Below are positions 54,863 through 64,000 of a DNA stretch of 64,000 nucleotides, piece by piece. Below the pieces are notes generated by a model, which was given only the letters and a program-made list of their open reading frames with translations, searched no databases and was not told where the DNA came from. The stretch spans positions 97,154,087 through 97,218,086 of the forward strand of contig CM043966.1 in NCBI GenBank assembly GCA_014529385.2. The letters run 5' to 3'. The position numbers and the translations under genes are program-made. This DNA comes from Adiantum capillus-veneris (taxonomy: Eukaryota; Streptophyta; Polypodiopsida; Polypodiales; Pteridaceae). Positions within the stretch are counted from its first letter, which is position 1. Every line of letters starts with the position of its first letter.

Positions 54863-57800
54863 TTAACAGCGGGCGAGGTGGTCCTTCAGTGCTTCCAGTG
54901 CCTTTTTGTATCTGATTTTGCGTTCTTTGTCTGGCACTTGCAAAAATTGCATGGTGACTCTATTTTTTAGTTCCACTGCCGAGTATCCTACAAATCTTGC
55001 TGTGTGAGGTTGCTTATCACCGGCGCAAATATTTTCGTTCTCGCCAGGTGAAGAAGCTAGTGTAAAATGCCTCCTCAAAAGTTAGCATATTGTGCGAGGG
55101 CAGAAACATGCATCGGGCATAAAATCCATAAAGAAACTCCTATGAGGGTTGCCCACTTAGATCATAGCAGAGGCCTTTGTTTCCTTCCAAAAATGAGAGC
55201 CATGGGGCTCCTGTCTGCTTAGGATCATTGAAGACTTGTATGCATGTGAGTAGCATCCATTAGATTTTATATAACATGGCACAAGAGAGATCTGGTAGAC
55301 TTTTGAAGAATGTCATGGCGCCCGTTAGGGTTTTCACCATGTATTCTTCTGTTGCTTGGCCTCTCTCTGGAGTTGGCAGCTTGGGAAAATTTAGACATGT
55401 TGGCCTCTTCTTTTGCAGTGCTTCGTGTGCTTGCCACGTCCTTACTCGAGGTACCAGACAAAATGTGGGATCTTTTTGTATGGCCACAGGTGCTCTTGTG
55501 AACAGAATCAAATATCTTGGATTCTTGTTCATCCAGCTTAGCCTCCACTTTGGGTGGTCTTGATCTGTGCCATCTTCTTGCATATCCTTGTATAATCTTT
55601 CCTTTACCTGTAAGAGTTCTACCTTGATGAGAGGGTATGGCAAGTATTGTTGGTGCCATTGAGCATTGATTTGATTGGGAGTGAGTTGTGTGACGTTGAC
55701 AGAGTGTAAAACTCTCAACTCCCAATCCATAGCTACCTTCCACTGCTCATCTACCTCTAAGGTGGTCTTCTCCTTCAGTGCATCTTCTTCAGCCTTTGAC
55801 AGCTGGACCATTGGCATTGTGTCTTCCTCTAGGATTTGGATTTGAAAATCTTCTCCACTACTCGGCTCTTCAGTAGACTGTCTCGAATTCAGAAAATAAG
55901 ACCGAGGGGATTTCTACTTGGGGCGGCTCTGAAGTGCCTGCCTCTTCCTGTTCTGGCTTTCCCTCTTTGAAGAGCTGATTCATTCTTTTCAATTCTGCAA
56001 TTTTCTTAAGGAGCTCCTCCTCTCTTTGGACCCGCATGAGTGCTAGGTCTCTGCATTGTGACTGCTCCATCTTCAACTCCAGTTCTAAGTCTCTGTTTTT
56101 CTTTTCAAGAGCTTTATACACTTCATCTGTTCCCTTGATTGAGGCCACGACTGGATTTTCTCTTAATTGCCGAAAGTGGCATGATCATTAATTCTTTGTT
56201 CAGAATACTAGAGAGATGCATTTGCTACATCTAATTGTACTTGAATCTTCTGAGCTGACAGAGAGGTGGTAAGAAGTTCATTTGTCACTTCTGTCAGCTG
56301 CTCATCTTTCACTTTGCAGGCATCAGACAACTTAGTCAGGAGGTCACCCAACTCCTTTATTTCCTTCTGTTGGCTGTCCCTGGCTATCTGATGCCTTTCT
56401 GCTTCAGTCTTTAGCTCTTGTACTTGCCTTTGGAGATCAGTGATAGTACCCATTCTGTCGTCGAGCTTGCCTTGAAGAGCATCGATGACCATTTCTAATT
56501 CTTTGGCTTTAGTACTGCGGTTAAAGGTTGCTGAGCGGAGTTTCTTCGTCATAATTTGCATCTGCCTTGCATACTCATTTACTTGTAGAATGACTTCATC
56601 GTTGGATTGCCACTCCTCCTATCTTGCAAGTTGAGATGTGCCGGCAGCCTCTTATGTTGCTTCTTGCTGTGTTGTTATTGCTGGTGTTTCTATAGACATG
56701 GTTTCTTTTTCTTGGCCATCCTGAGGTTTCGAAACCTCGACAGTTGCTGGTTGACTGGAAATTACTGTTGTAGTCTCAACCCTTTCCGTTTCTACGGTTG
56801 CAGGCCTTTCCGCCTTCTCAGATTCGATTTCTTCCTCATGTGTAGTGGTTTGCTCTTTTCTGTATCTTGCTCTTTATCAGTTTCATCCGCCTCCTTGTGA
56901 GTATCCTCGGTTGTCTGCTCTAGTGCTAGTTCAGCTTCCTTTTCTTCATGTTGTTCGGCGTGGTCAGTTTGTTGTGTAGCTTTGTTTGGTGGGTGAAATC
57001 AAAATCTTTTTCCTTGTCGGTCTCGGCTTCTTCAGTGGTCTCTTGGCTTGGCGGTGATGATGGTGGAGTGGGCATGGGCTTGTCTTGTTGTTCCAGCGGC
57101 GGTGAGGTGGGTCCGGGGGATGCCTGGCCTTGCTCTTGAGTTGATGTTTCCTCAGCTTTCTTGGCCGCTTCTTTCACCTCTTTCAGCTTCAAGGCCTCTG
57201 CCTCTTGGTACATTCTTTCTAAATGATCCTTCGGATCCTCGGCCTCTTTCCTTGAATGATGTTTCGTTCGAAGTCCCTTCAAGCCGGTGGGTACCCACTT
57301 CTCTGGGTTTTTTCCCTGCGCTTGCCTAGTGCGCTGATACTCCTGTTTTTCTCTTTCAAATCTTGCTTGTTTCTACACTGGATCCTCTTGGTGGGCATCC
57401 ACAGCTTTTCGCTTCATTTCTTCTCTCCTAGCTCTTTTTTCTTCGTTGTCAGAGATTTCATTGCTATGCCGCTCTGATGAACTGTCATCGGATTCATGAC
57501 CTGATTTAAATGATCGCTTACTAGATCTTGTAGATCTTGGAGAGGGTTGAGCTGCCAAGATCCATGTGTTCTGATCCGGGACAGGTGGTAGGTTGTCGGC
57601 CATGCCGATGGCATGATAGGCTATTCTGGTCAATAATTTCGACGCGCCCAAGTATGTTATCTTTCCCTCCTTGTTGGTGGCCTTCAATATTGTCAACACA
57701 TATTGCGCGTGGTCCACAGGTTGTCTGGTGGTTGACTTCAGAACTTTTGTAAAAGTGGTGGCCACGGCGTGATTTGGTGTCGTGTACCTTGGTGGCCTTT

Positions 57801-58383
57801 TTGCCAGGAAATGGACATGTTGATGGTACAGACGGGCTGGCTCTTCCACCTACTTGTGGATGAGATTGGCAAATGTAGACACGGTTGTTTCCTTTGTAAA
57901 CGTGCCCGTTGTTTTCCTATCTCTTGCCCGCATGGCCATCCCGTCAGTGGGCAATTTGAGTGCCTCTACCACTATTTCCTTTGTAATTACAACCTCTACC
58001 TTATTTTGTTGGTTGTCTGAGATTTGGGCAGTTCCGTCTTCCTTGATGGTGGATAGAAGCTCGTAAGCTTTCTGAAAGTCTACTCTGTAGGGCTCTTGTT
58101 CATAGAAATGTCGGAGTCCCAACCTGCGGTTAGCCTCTTTGGTTTCTGGCTTTGCAGCTACATCGTAGACCTCTTTAGGCAAGAGCTGCAACTCGACCGG
58201 ATTCCCTTCTTCACTCTTAAACCTGGCCGTGAAGACCGTGGTGTGATGTTCTTCTAACTGCTCTTTAAAAAGGTAAGATGCCTTTGCTACCTTTACTGAC
58301 TCGGGGTCCAGTTGATACGGGGGCAGTTCTTGCAGTTTCTCCTTTTGGTTTAACTTTTTCTTGGCCTTCTCCGCGGCTTGCAT
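54863..58383 (-). pseudogene. Extra ORF region of element J (Athila-type accessory protein?)
   Basis: A long minus-strand coding region opens at ATG 58381-58383. One frame runs to 56926 with only two in-frame stops, both TAG (57850 and 57373). It covers a basic start, VVITKEIVVEALKLPTDG, HAQYVLTILKATNKEGKI and a Ser/Glu-rich stretch. After a frameshift come coiled-coil stretches (56561-56208 and 56148-55870), then a 185-aa ORF (55817-55260) and a last piece (55078-54863). The layout matches the extra region of D: a globular start, a charged middle, coiled coils, a C-terminal domain and then a polypurine tract. I infer an accessory ORF of a gypsy element. Function unknown. Confidence 0.5.
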
Positions 58384-58640
58384 TGCTCTTGTTCAGTGAA
58401 TAGAGTGCAAAGTTAGTAAATTTGTTGGATTTTTTCTGGAATGTCCTTTTAGACTGAAAGGTTGATAATCTGGTCCAAAATTGCTTCAAATCAATTTTTG
58501 AACAAGCAAAGATGCATAAAATCATGCAAGGATCAAAATTGTATGGTCAAAACAAAAATTTGCAACCAAAGTAAATAATCGCGATTATTTACACAGCTCG
58601 GAAAATTGTAACATTTAATGGCCTAAAATCTTATGTGTAG
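58384..58640. other. Upstream of the J ORF, with a 22-bp palindrome
   Basis: Non-coding and AT-rich. GTAAATAATCGCGATTATTTAC at 58571-58592 is a perfect palindrome. The junction between J and the LTR of K lies somewhere in 58590-58640 but cannot be fixed from one LTR copy. Confidence 0.4.
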
Positions 58641-60198
58641 CGGAAATTAGCATGAACATAGTGAGCATTTCATTAGAGTTGATTCCTAATGAGAATTACA
58701 AGAGTGCTTGGGTGGAGAGAGCAACAAAAAGCATAACACCTAGTTAGATAGCATCGACAATACTTTCAAAAGAGAGAGCAATTAAGCTATTGACAACAGT
58801 TGAGGACCGGATTTTCATGGAGCCGGTCCCCCCTCCAAAAGGCTTTGTATTATGGTTTCTCCCATCAAGAGAGACATTGTACAATACAATTCTTTGTGTT
58901 CCTTCAAGACGAGCTAGTGCAATGAAGATGGAAGCTTCATACACCAAGCAAAACACTTAATCAAACACAACTTGAATTATCCCCGTTCTCAGACCCAAGA
59001 CCTCACACACCTTCGAAGATGGTGAGAGCTAGCAGGGTATGAGAGTAGATTGAGAGGAAAAAGAAGTATCTTACGAGAAAGAAGTACATCTCCTCACATA
59101 ATCACTCATATTAGCATAGCTTAGCTTAGTAATTAGCTTGGTAGAGAAGATGAGCATGCATTGAAGCTTGGCTCTTGGTTGGATTTGCATCCACATGCCA
59201 AGAGAGTGTTGATGTAGGCTTCTATCTCACAAGCTTGGAGTAGGTGATGAGCTCTCCATTAAAGCTTGGGAGGAGATAGAGTATTTTCCCTTCACACATG
59301 GTCAAGTGTGAGAGTGTGTGTGTCAATGCCAAGCAAAAATCAGCCCCCTCTCTCTCTTGGGCGAGCCCTAGCTGCTAAGTTAGTCTGGCTTTTGCCTCAT
59401 TGGACCTCCCCAGGTCAAGCCAATAGGGATTAAGCAGCATAAGTGATAGCCTTCTGACATGTGTCCCCCTTTCCCCTTTTGTGAGAGCTTTAGATAATTA
59501 AATAATTAAACTAAACTCTCATTGGACCCCTTTGCCTCCTGGCCAATAGGAATCAGGCAAGCCATGGGGCTCCTGAATGCTCATTGGACCCCTTGGGAGA
59601 CTGCCCAATAGTCTTCTAGGACAGCTAATTCTTATTGGTTTCTTTTATTAAATGTTTTTAAATTAATTAAACTAGATTTACTCTAGCCTAATTCTCATTG
59701 GTCCACTTCAAGGGTCTTCCAATAGGAATTGGGCATACCTTGTGGGCATCTGGCCTAGGGAGCTGACATGTGTCCCTCATTCCCTTTGTGTAAAGGGAGC
59801 CTGTGTGTGTGTGTGTGGCTTTCTCTCTCATCCCCTAGCTTTGGGGCTCGCCCCCTCCCATGTAGGGATGTAGAAAGACTTTTTGGGCACACACTAAGTA
59901 TCCAATTTTCCCTAAGGTTGACCTTTGGACACAACCTTTGAATTTTGGAACCTTAGCATTTTGGAAGTCTTAATGGGCTGAACCTTAGGGTCTTTTTAGC
60001 CCGTTGTTTCACATGGCTCTTTTGCAGATGGCCCCCCCTTTGGATCCCTATTTTCCCATTCTTTGGATCCCTACTGTGGCCGGTCTGCTTAACTTAACCA
60101 ATATTCTAGCTTTTTCTCCCTTGGTACTTCCCCACATTAAATGATCAGTTTAATATGAGAAAATCATTTAGGAGAATTAGATATTGATTATTATGACA
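58608..60198 (-). repeat. 3' LTR of chromovirus K (left limit approximate)
   Basis: On the minus strand it starts TGTCATAATAATC after a polypurine tract (60199-60212). The other end is not certain; TGTAACATTT at 58608 is one candidate for the terminal TG on the plus strand. It contains four ATTGG/CCAAT modules (59399-59723), a repeated TGACATGTGTCCC (59457 and 59763) and a TG microsatellite (about 59803-59817). No coding domain is present. The partner LTR lies beyond the right edge. Confidence 0.6.
59397..59723. promoter_or_regulatory. Four paired ATTGG/CCAAT modules in the LTR of K
   Basis: CATTGGACC-type sequences at 59399, 59521, 59583 and 59697 are each followed by CCAATAG-type sequences at 59420, 59543, 59605 and 59719. 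The spacing start to start is 21, 22, 22 and 22 bp. CCAAT boxes bind NF-Y. The even spacing suggests duplicated enhancer-like units; that role is inferred. Confidence 0.6.
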
Positions 60199-60212
60199 TT
60201 ACCTCTCTCTTG
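60199..60212 (-). promoter_or_regulatory. Polypurine tract of element K
   Basis: The minus strand reads CAAGAGAGAGGTAA directly before TGTCATAATAATC. Confidence 0.7.
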
Positions 60213-60555
60213 AAATCATAGTCGTCCTCGACTATGGTGTAGAGAAGATAAAGCATATGCATGAGTCCTTTTCTTAGCGGGTAGAGGATCCCTATGTTAC
60301 CCTACGACATCATTCCATAATGGATGACTAGTCCATTTGGCGCTTGAGAGCCTGAGGCTGCCGCAAGCATGTCTGCACATTAGTCCTATCAGTCTTCCAT
60401 AGTAGAGTGACAAGCTCTACTTGGTGTTCGGGAGACGTCGTCTCCGCAAACTTGATCTAAGCATGCATACTACTTCATTTTTGTGCACAAATAAAGAAAA
60501 AGAGAGTCTTATAAGACAAAAATTTTTGTTCATTTTTAACATTTTGTACATTTGC
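60213..60555 (-). other. 3' untranslated part of element K
   Basis: About 340 bp lie between the pol stop (60556) and the polypurine tract. No ORF or motif is recognised. Confidence 0.5.
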
Positions 60556-63237
60556 TTACTCTTGGGAAGCATTGTAAGCATTGACAAGGTTTAGGTTATC
60601 CTTTAATTGTATGCCTTGCATCCATCTAGCATCTTCAAAAGGATAATTCTTAAACTGAATAAGATATCGTCGGATAGTCTTACCGCCTCTTAATACCTTG
60701 TCTTCATGTCGGAGAATGGACTCGGGCTGCAGCACCTCCTCGTGGTCCTCGATCTCCGGTGGGTCTTCAATAGTTGGTTCTTGAGGTGGCTTTCCTTTGT
60801 AAGGCTTTAAGAGGCTCACATGAAAAGCATTGTGTATGAGCCAATGATTGGGCAACTTAAGTTGATAGGCCATCTCATTGATTGGCCTAAGAATCTGGAA
60901 GGGACCATAGTACCTTTTTGCTAGTTTAGCATAGTACTTGTGGTGGCCCGTAGGATTCTTGCCCGTCGTGTGCCTTAATCGAGCCTTGGGAAACTTTAAC
61001 AAGACCCAATCGTTTTCTTTAAAGGCTTGGGCTCTTCTGTGCTTGTCAGCAGCAGCCTTTTGCCTTTGCTGTGAGATAGAGATAGCATCCTTAATCTTTT
61101 GGAAAGATTCTTGTAGGTCTCGGCTATACTCATCTGCAGCGAAGATCTTCCCATGTACCTTAAGTAGCAAGGGACTTTTTGATCTTCCCTCAATTACCTC
61201 GAAAGGTGCTTTTCCTGTAGAAGTATGTACAGTGTTATTGTAAGCATACTCTACTAAGGGTAAGTACTTCTCCCATTGGGATCTTTGATCTACTTCCGTT
61301 ACATAGGCTTTTAGTAGATCGAGAATAGTTAGGTTAGCTATTTCACTTTGGCCATCAGTTTGTGGATGATAGGCCGAAGAGAAGTTTAGCCTTGTTCCTA
61401 AATTCTCAAAGAGACCCTTCCAGAAATTACTGGTCATTCTAGGATCTCTATCCGACACTATGGACATTGGCAAGCCATGGTACTTGAAAATTTGTGAAAT
61501 GAAGATGGTTGCCATTTGATGGGCTTTGATAGTCTTTTTGACAGGTATAAAATGAGCTTGTTTACTGAACTTGTCTACTATCGTCCATATTCCCGTATTC
61601 CCATGGATAGACTTAGGTAATCCAAAGATAAAATCCATGGATATTCTCTCCCATGGTGAATTAGGGATGGGCAAGGGTTGAAGTAATCCAAGTTGCTTCC
61701 CTCTATCAAATTTTGTCTTTTGACATACCACACATTTGGAAACATACTCATGTATGTTCACTTTCATGGTAGGCCAATAGAAATATGTTTCAATTCCCTT
61801 TAGGGTAGACTGAATCCCTCTATGCCCCGCATATGGGGGAGCATGAGATTCATACATTACTTTCTCACGTAGTGAGTTAGTAACGCATAGTCTATTGCCA
61901 TAGAGAAGATAACCATCTTGTAAAGTAAATGGTTCTTCTTTCTTCCCTAAGGCAAGGGCTGAAATCACATCTCTAAAATCGGGATCAATAGCATACTCAT
62001 CTATCATTAAAGATAGATCATTGTGAGTTGCTATGGAAACCGCATTCACTCTCGGTCGTCTTGAGAGTGCATCGGCTACTTGATTATGCTTGCCAGCAAT
62101 GTGAGCAATATGAAAATGAAATTGCGAAAGGAAATTTGCCCACCTCATTTGTTTGTCGGAGAGCTTGGTCTGCGTCATGAAGTACTTAAGACTTTGGTGA
62201 TCCGTTCGCAGAATGAAAGGAGTCCCCAATAAATAGTGCTTCCATGAGTCTAAGGCATGTAGAACTGCAAGGAGTTCTTTTTCGTATATGCCTAGAGCTT
62301 GCTCAACAGGGTCGAGCCTTCGACTCTCATAGCCTATGGCGTGCCCTTCTTGGAGCAAAACAGCCCCAAGGCAATCACCACAAGCATCACATTGGACCTC
62401 AAATGGTTTTGAGAGATCCGGTAGTGTAAGCACAGGTTGAGAGATAAGCTTTTCTTTAAGCTTTTCGAAAGCATTGTTCTCCTTAGCAGACCACGTATAC
62501 CTAAAATTTTTCTTTGTTAGGTCATGTAATGGTCCCGCAATTTGTGAGAACTTTTCTATGAAGCGTCTATAGTATGCACACATACCTATAAAGCTTCTTA
62601 GTTCATGAAGATTCCTGGGTTTAGGCCATCCTTTTATTACCTCTAACTTGGATGGATCCATTTGGATTCCATCTTGAGAGATAATGTGACCTAAATATTG
62701 AATCTCTTGCAAGAAAAATTCACTTTTCTTTCGATTAACATAAAGTTTATTCTCTCTTAAAACTTGAAATATTACCTGGAGGTGTTGCTTATGTTCCTCT
62801 AATGAATTAGAGTAGATGATAATATCATCAAAGAACACTCCAGTGAAGGTTCGATGAGGTCTGAACAGCTTCTCCATCAAGCGGTTAAATGTGGCTGGTG
62901 CATTAGTCAAGCCAAAAGGCATGACAATGTATTCGTAAAGACCAAATGTAGTACGAAATGCGGTCTTTACAATGTCTTGATCAACTATCCTTATTTGATG
63001 ATAGCCACTTTTTAGGTCAATCCTACTGAAGTAGGTCGATCCTTGTAGCTTATCAAATAGGTCTTCTACCCGTGGAACGGGAAACCTATTCTTGATAGTG
63101 ATCCTATTTAGTGCTCTATAGTCGACACACATACGATATGTGCCGTCTTTCTTTTGCACTAATAGCACAGGTGAGCAAAATAGAGATGAGCTAGGCCTAA
63201 CCATGCCCTTCTCAATTAACTCATGCACTTGCCGCAT
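60556..63237 (-). CDS. Chromovirus pol ORF of element K: RT, RNase H, integrase, chromodomain
   Basis: An uninterrupted ORF of 893 codons. RT: RIDLKSGYHQI (Asp 74), MPFGLTNAPATFNRL and the catalytic FFDD at residues 135-138. RNase H: Asp 284, Glu 321, Asp 346 and Asp 389 (VADALSR). Integrase: zinc-binding His 464, His 472, Cys 502 and Cys 505; catalytic Asp 535 (MDFIFGLP), Asp 596 (VSDRDPR) and Glu 632. A C-terminal HNAFHVSLLKPY block precedes a chromodomain at about 838-880 (ESILRHEDKV, YLIQFKNYPFEDARW). The protein would copy RNA to DNA and integrate it. All catalytic residues I can check are present. The first ATG is internal: the natural frame continues upstream through 63330 to a TGA at 63331-63333. 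Confidence 0.95.
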   Translation of the reverse strand: MRQVHELIEKGMVRPSSSLFCSPVLLVQKKDGTYRMCVDYRALNRITIKNRFPVPRVEDLFDKLQGSTYFSRIDLKSGYHQIRIVDQDIVKTAFRTTFGLYEYIVMPFGLTNAPATFNRLMEKLFRPHRTFTGVFFDDIIIYSNSLEEHKQHLQVIFQVLRENKLYVNRKKSEFFLQEIQYLGHIISQDGIQMDPSKLEVIKGWPKPRNLHELRSFIGMCAYYRRFIEKFSQIAGPLHDLTKKNFRYTWSAKENNAFEKLKEKLISQPVLTLPDLSKPFEVQCDACGDCLGAVLLQEGHAIGYESRRLDPVEQALGIYEKELLAVLHALDSWKHYLLGTPFILRTDHQSLKYFMTQTKLSDKQMRWANFLSQFHFHIAHIAGKHNQVADALSRRPRVNAVSIATHNDLSLMIDEYAIDPDFRDVISALALGKKEEPFTLQDGYLLYGNRLCVTNSLREKVMYESHAPPYAGHRGIQSTLKGIETYFYWPTMKVNIHEYVSKCVVCQKTKFDRGKQLGLLQPLPIPNSPWERISMDFIFGLPKSIHGNTGIWTIVDKFSKQAHFIPVKKTIKAHQMATIFISQIFKYHGLPMSIVSDRDPRMTSNFWKGLFENLGTRLNFSSAYHPQTDGQSEIANLTILDLLKAYVTEVDQRSQWEKYLPLVEYAYNNTVHTSTGKAPFEVIEGRSKSPLLLKVHGKIFAADEYSRDLQESFQKIKDAISISQQRQKAAADKHRRAQAFKENDWVLLKFPKARLRHTTGKNPTGHHKYYAKLAKRYYGPFQILRPINEMAYQLKLPNHWLIHNAFHVSLLKPYKGKPPQEPTIEDPPEIEDHEEVLQPESILRHEDKVLRGGKTIRRYLIQFKNYPFEDARWMQGIQLKDNLNLVNAYNASQE

Positions 63238-63330
63238 AATCTCCTCTTGTTGAGCTTGAGAAACTCTATAAGGAGGTTTGTTAGGCGGTGAACTTCCTGG
63301 AAGAAGTTCAATTGCATGGTCGTCATTACC

Positions 63331-64000
63331 TCATTTAGGAGGTAGCTCAGAAGGGATGTCGTCAATAAAGACATCTTGAAACCCCTTGAGAAAATTGGAT
63401 AACTCTAATTCCTTTTGGTTGCTTTTATTCTCTTTTGCTAAAGCATTAGGTTCATTTTGAGAATCTTTAACAAAAATCATGTACACGGAAATAGAGCTCT
63501 TTATTGACTTGTTGAAAGCTGGTGTATGTACAATGGGGATGGTGTTACCCATCTCCTTAGCATCTATATACATGTCCTTTTCCCTGAACTTAAAGGAGAT
63601 TCTCCTTTCAGGAAATTTAACATGGGCAGCTAGACGGTCAAACCATGGTGCCCCTAGGATTACATCCTCATGCTTGAGAGGAGAGATAAAGAAATCCTCT
63701 TTGTCCACATAGCCTTGGACATGAAGCCTCAATTTCCCGATTAAGGGAGTGACTGAAGCTTCTTGCCCCTTGAAGGCACTGTCTGCGGGTAGGATATCTC
63801 CCATCTCGTAGGATTGTATGCCTAGCTTGGTGGCTAACTCCATAGATATGAAATTGTGAGTAGAACCAGGGTCAAAGAGAATAAAAGCATCATGTTCTCT
63901 TACCTTTCCCCAAGCATGGCATAGAGGAGATCCTTTGTGGTGAGTTTGGTGAATCTCCTCCTCTTGGATTTCAACCAAAGAAGCTCTAGGAGGATCTTGG
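63331..64000 (-). pseudogene. Gag tail and protease of element K (runs off the right edge)
   Basis: The minus-strand frame enters from the right edge. It carries REHDAFILFDPGSTHNFISM (protease active-site block, D-P-G-S in this family), MELATKLGIQSYEMGDILPA, LRLHVQGYVDKEDFFI and VILGAPWFDRLAAHVKFPER. It ends LPPK-stop at 63331-63333, in the same frame as pol. The codons after the TGA (GNDDHAIELLPG) are normal family sequence, so the stop is probably a CGA-to-TGA change that splits one polyprotein. Fragment E (17311-18060) is a decayed relative. Confidence 0.88.

Noticed and set aside
56607-57329. Plus-strand Cys/Ser/Leu-rich ORFs resembling secreted peptides
   Set aside because: They are antisense to the Lys/Glu-rich coiled-coil region of the J ORF, which explains the composition.
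1-64000. tRNA, rRNA or single-copy protein gene
   Set aside because: Reading both strands I found no cloverleaf, rRNA block or intact non-retroelement coding region that I could support. A covariance-model scan was not possible here.

Overview
The window looks like repeat-rich nuclear DNA of a plant, with no convincing single-copy host gene. The evidence is Ty1/copia and Ty3/gypsy LTR retrotransposons of plant type, initiator-tRNA-Met-like primer sites (TGGTATCAGAGC and variants), one tRNA-Asp-like primer site, a short TTTAGGG telomere-type tract, and extra ORFs of the sort found in Athila/Tat elements. I name no species. Almost every coding stretch is decayed retroelement sequence. The exception is element K at the right edge, whose pol is one open frame of 893 codons. 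Element letters A to K are mine.

Left third (1-17310, mostly minus strand). Element F is a Ty3/gypsy element with a tRNA-Asp-like primer site. Its 5' LTR is 16410-17310. A leader of about 2 kb carries a ~280-bp tandem repeat with an 18-bp palindrome. Then come upstream ORFs, gag, protease, RT and RNase H, running off the left edge. A copia element G (6639-15017) sits inside the F leader. A 3.9-kb TG...CA insertion H (9271-13129, TSD TTCTT) sits inside G and carries a 152-bp palindromic tandem array. F lies against a fragment E (17311 to ~18060) of the same chromovirus family as K.

Middle (about 18100-48541). Element C (plus strand, same family as F) is split by the minus-strand chromovirus B (19421-31434, TSD ATGCA). 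B is itself split by a complete plus-strand copia element A1 (20601-26124, TSD CTATG) and by a 288-bp inverted-repeat element (29179-29466). C ends where the plus-strand element D starts (34032). D's RNase H is split by a second, 3'-truncated copia copy A2 (38657-42690). D carries about 3 kb of extra ORF after the integrase, a telomere-like tract, a PPT and a truncated 3' LTR.

Right part (48542-64000, minus strand). A decayed copia element I is followed by the 3' end of another gypsy-type element J (extra ORF, PPT, probable LTR). The chromovirus K follows. Its LTR holds four evenly built ATTGG/CCAAT modules, and its gag-protease frame is separated from pol by one TGA codon. Insertion order can be read from the target-site duplications and broken frames: C before B before A1; C before D before A2; F before G before H.
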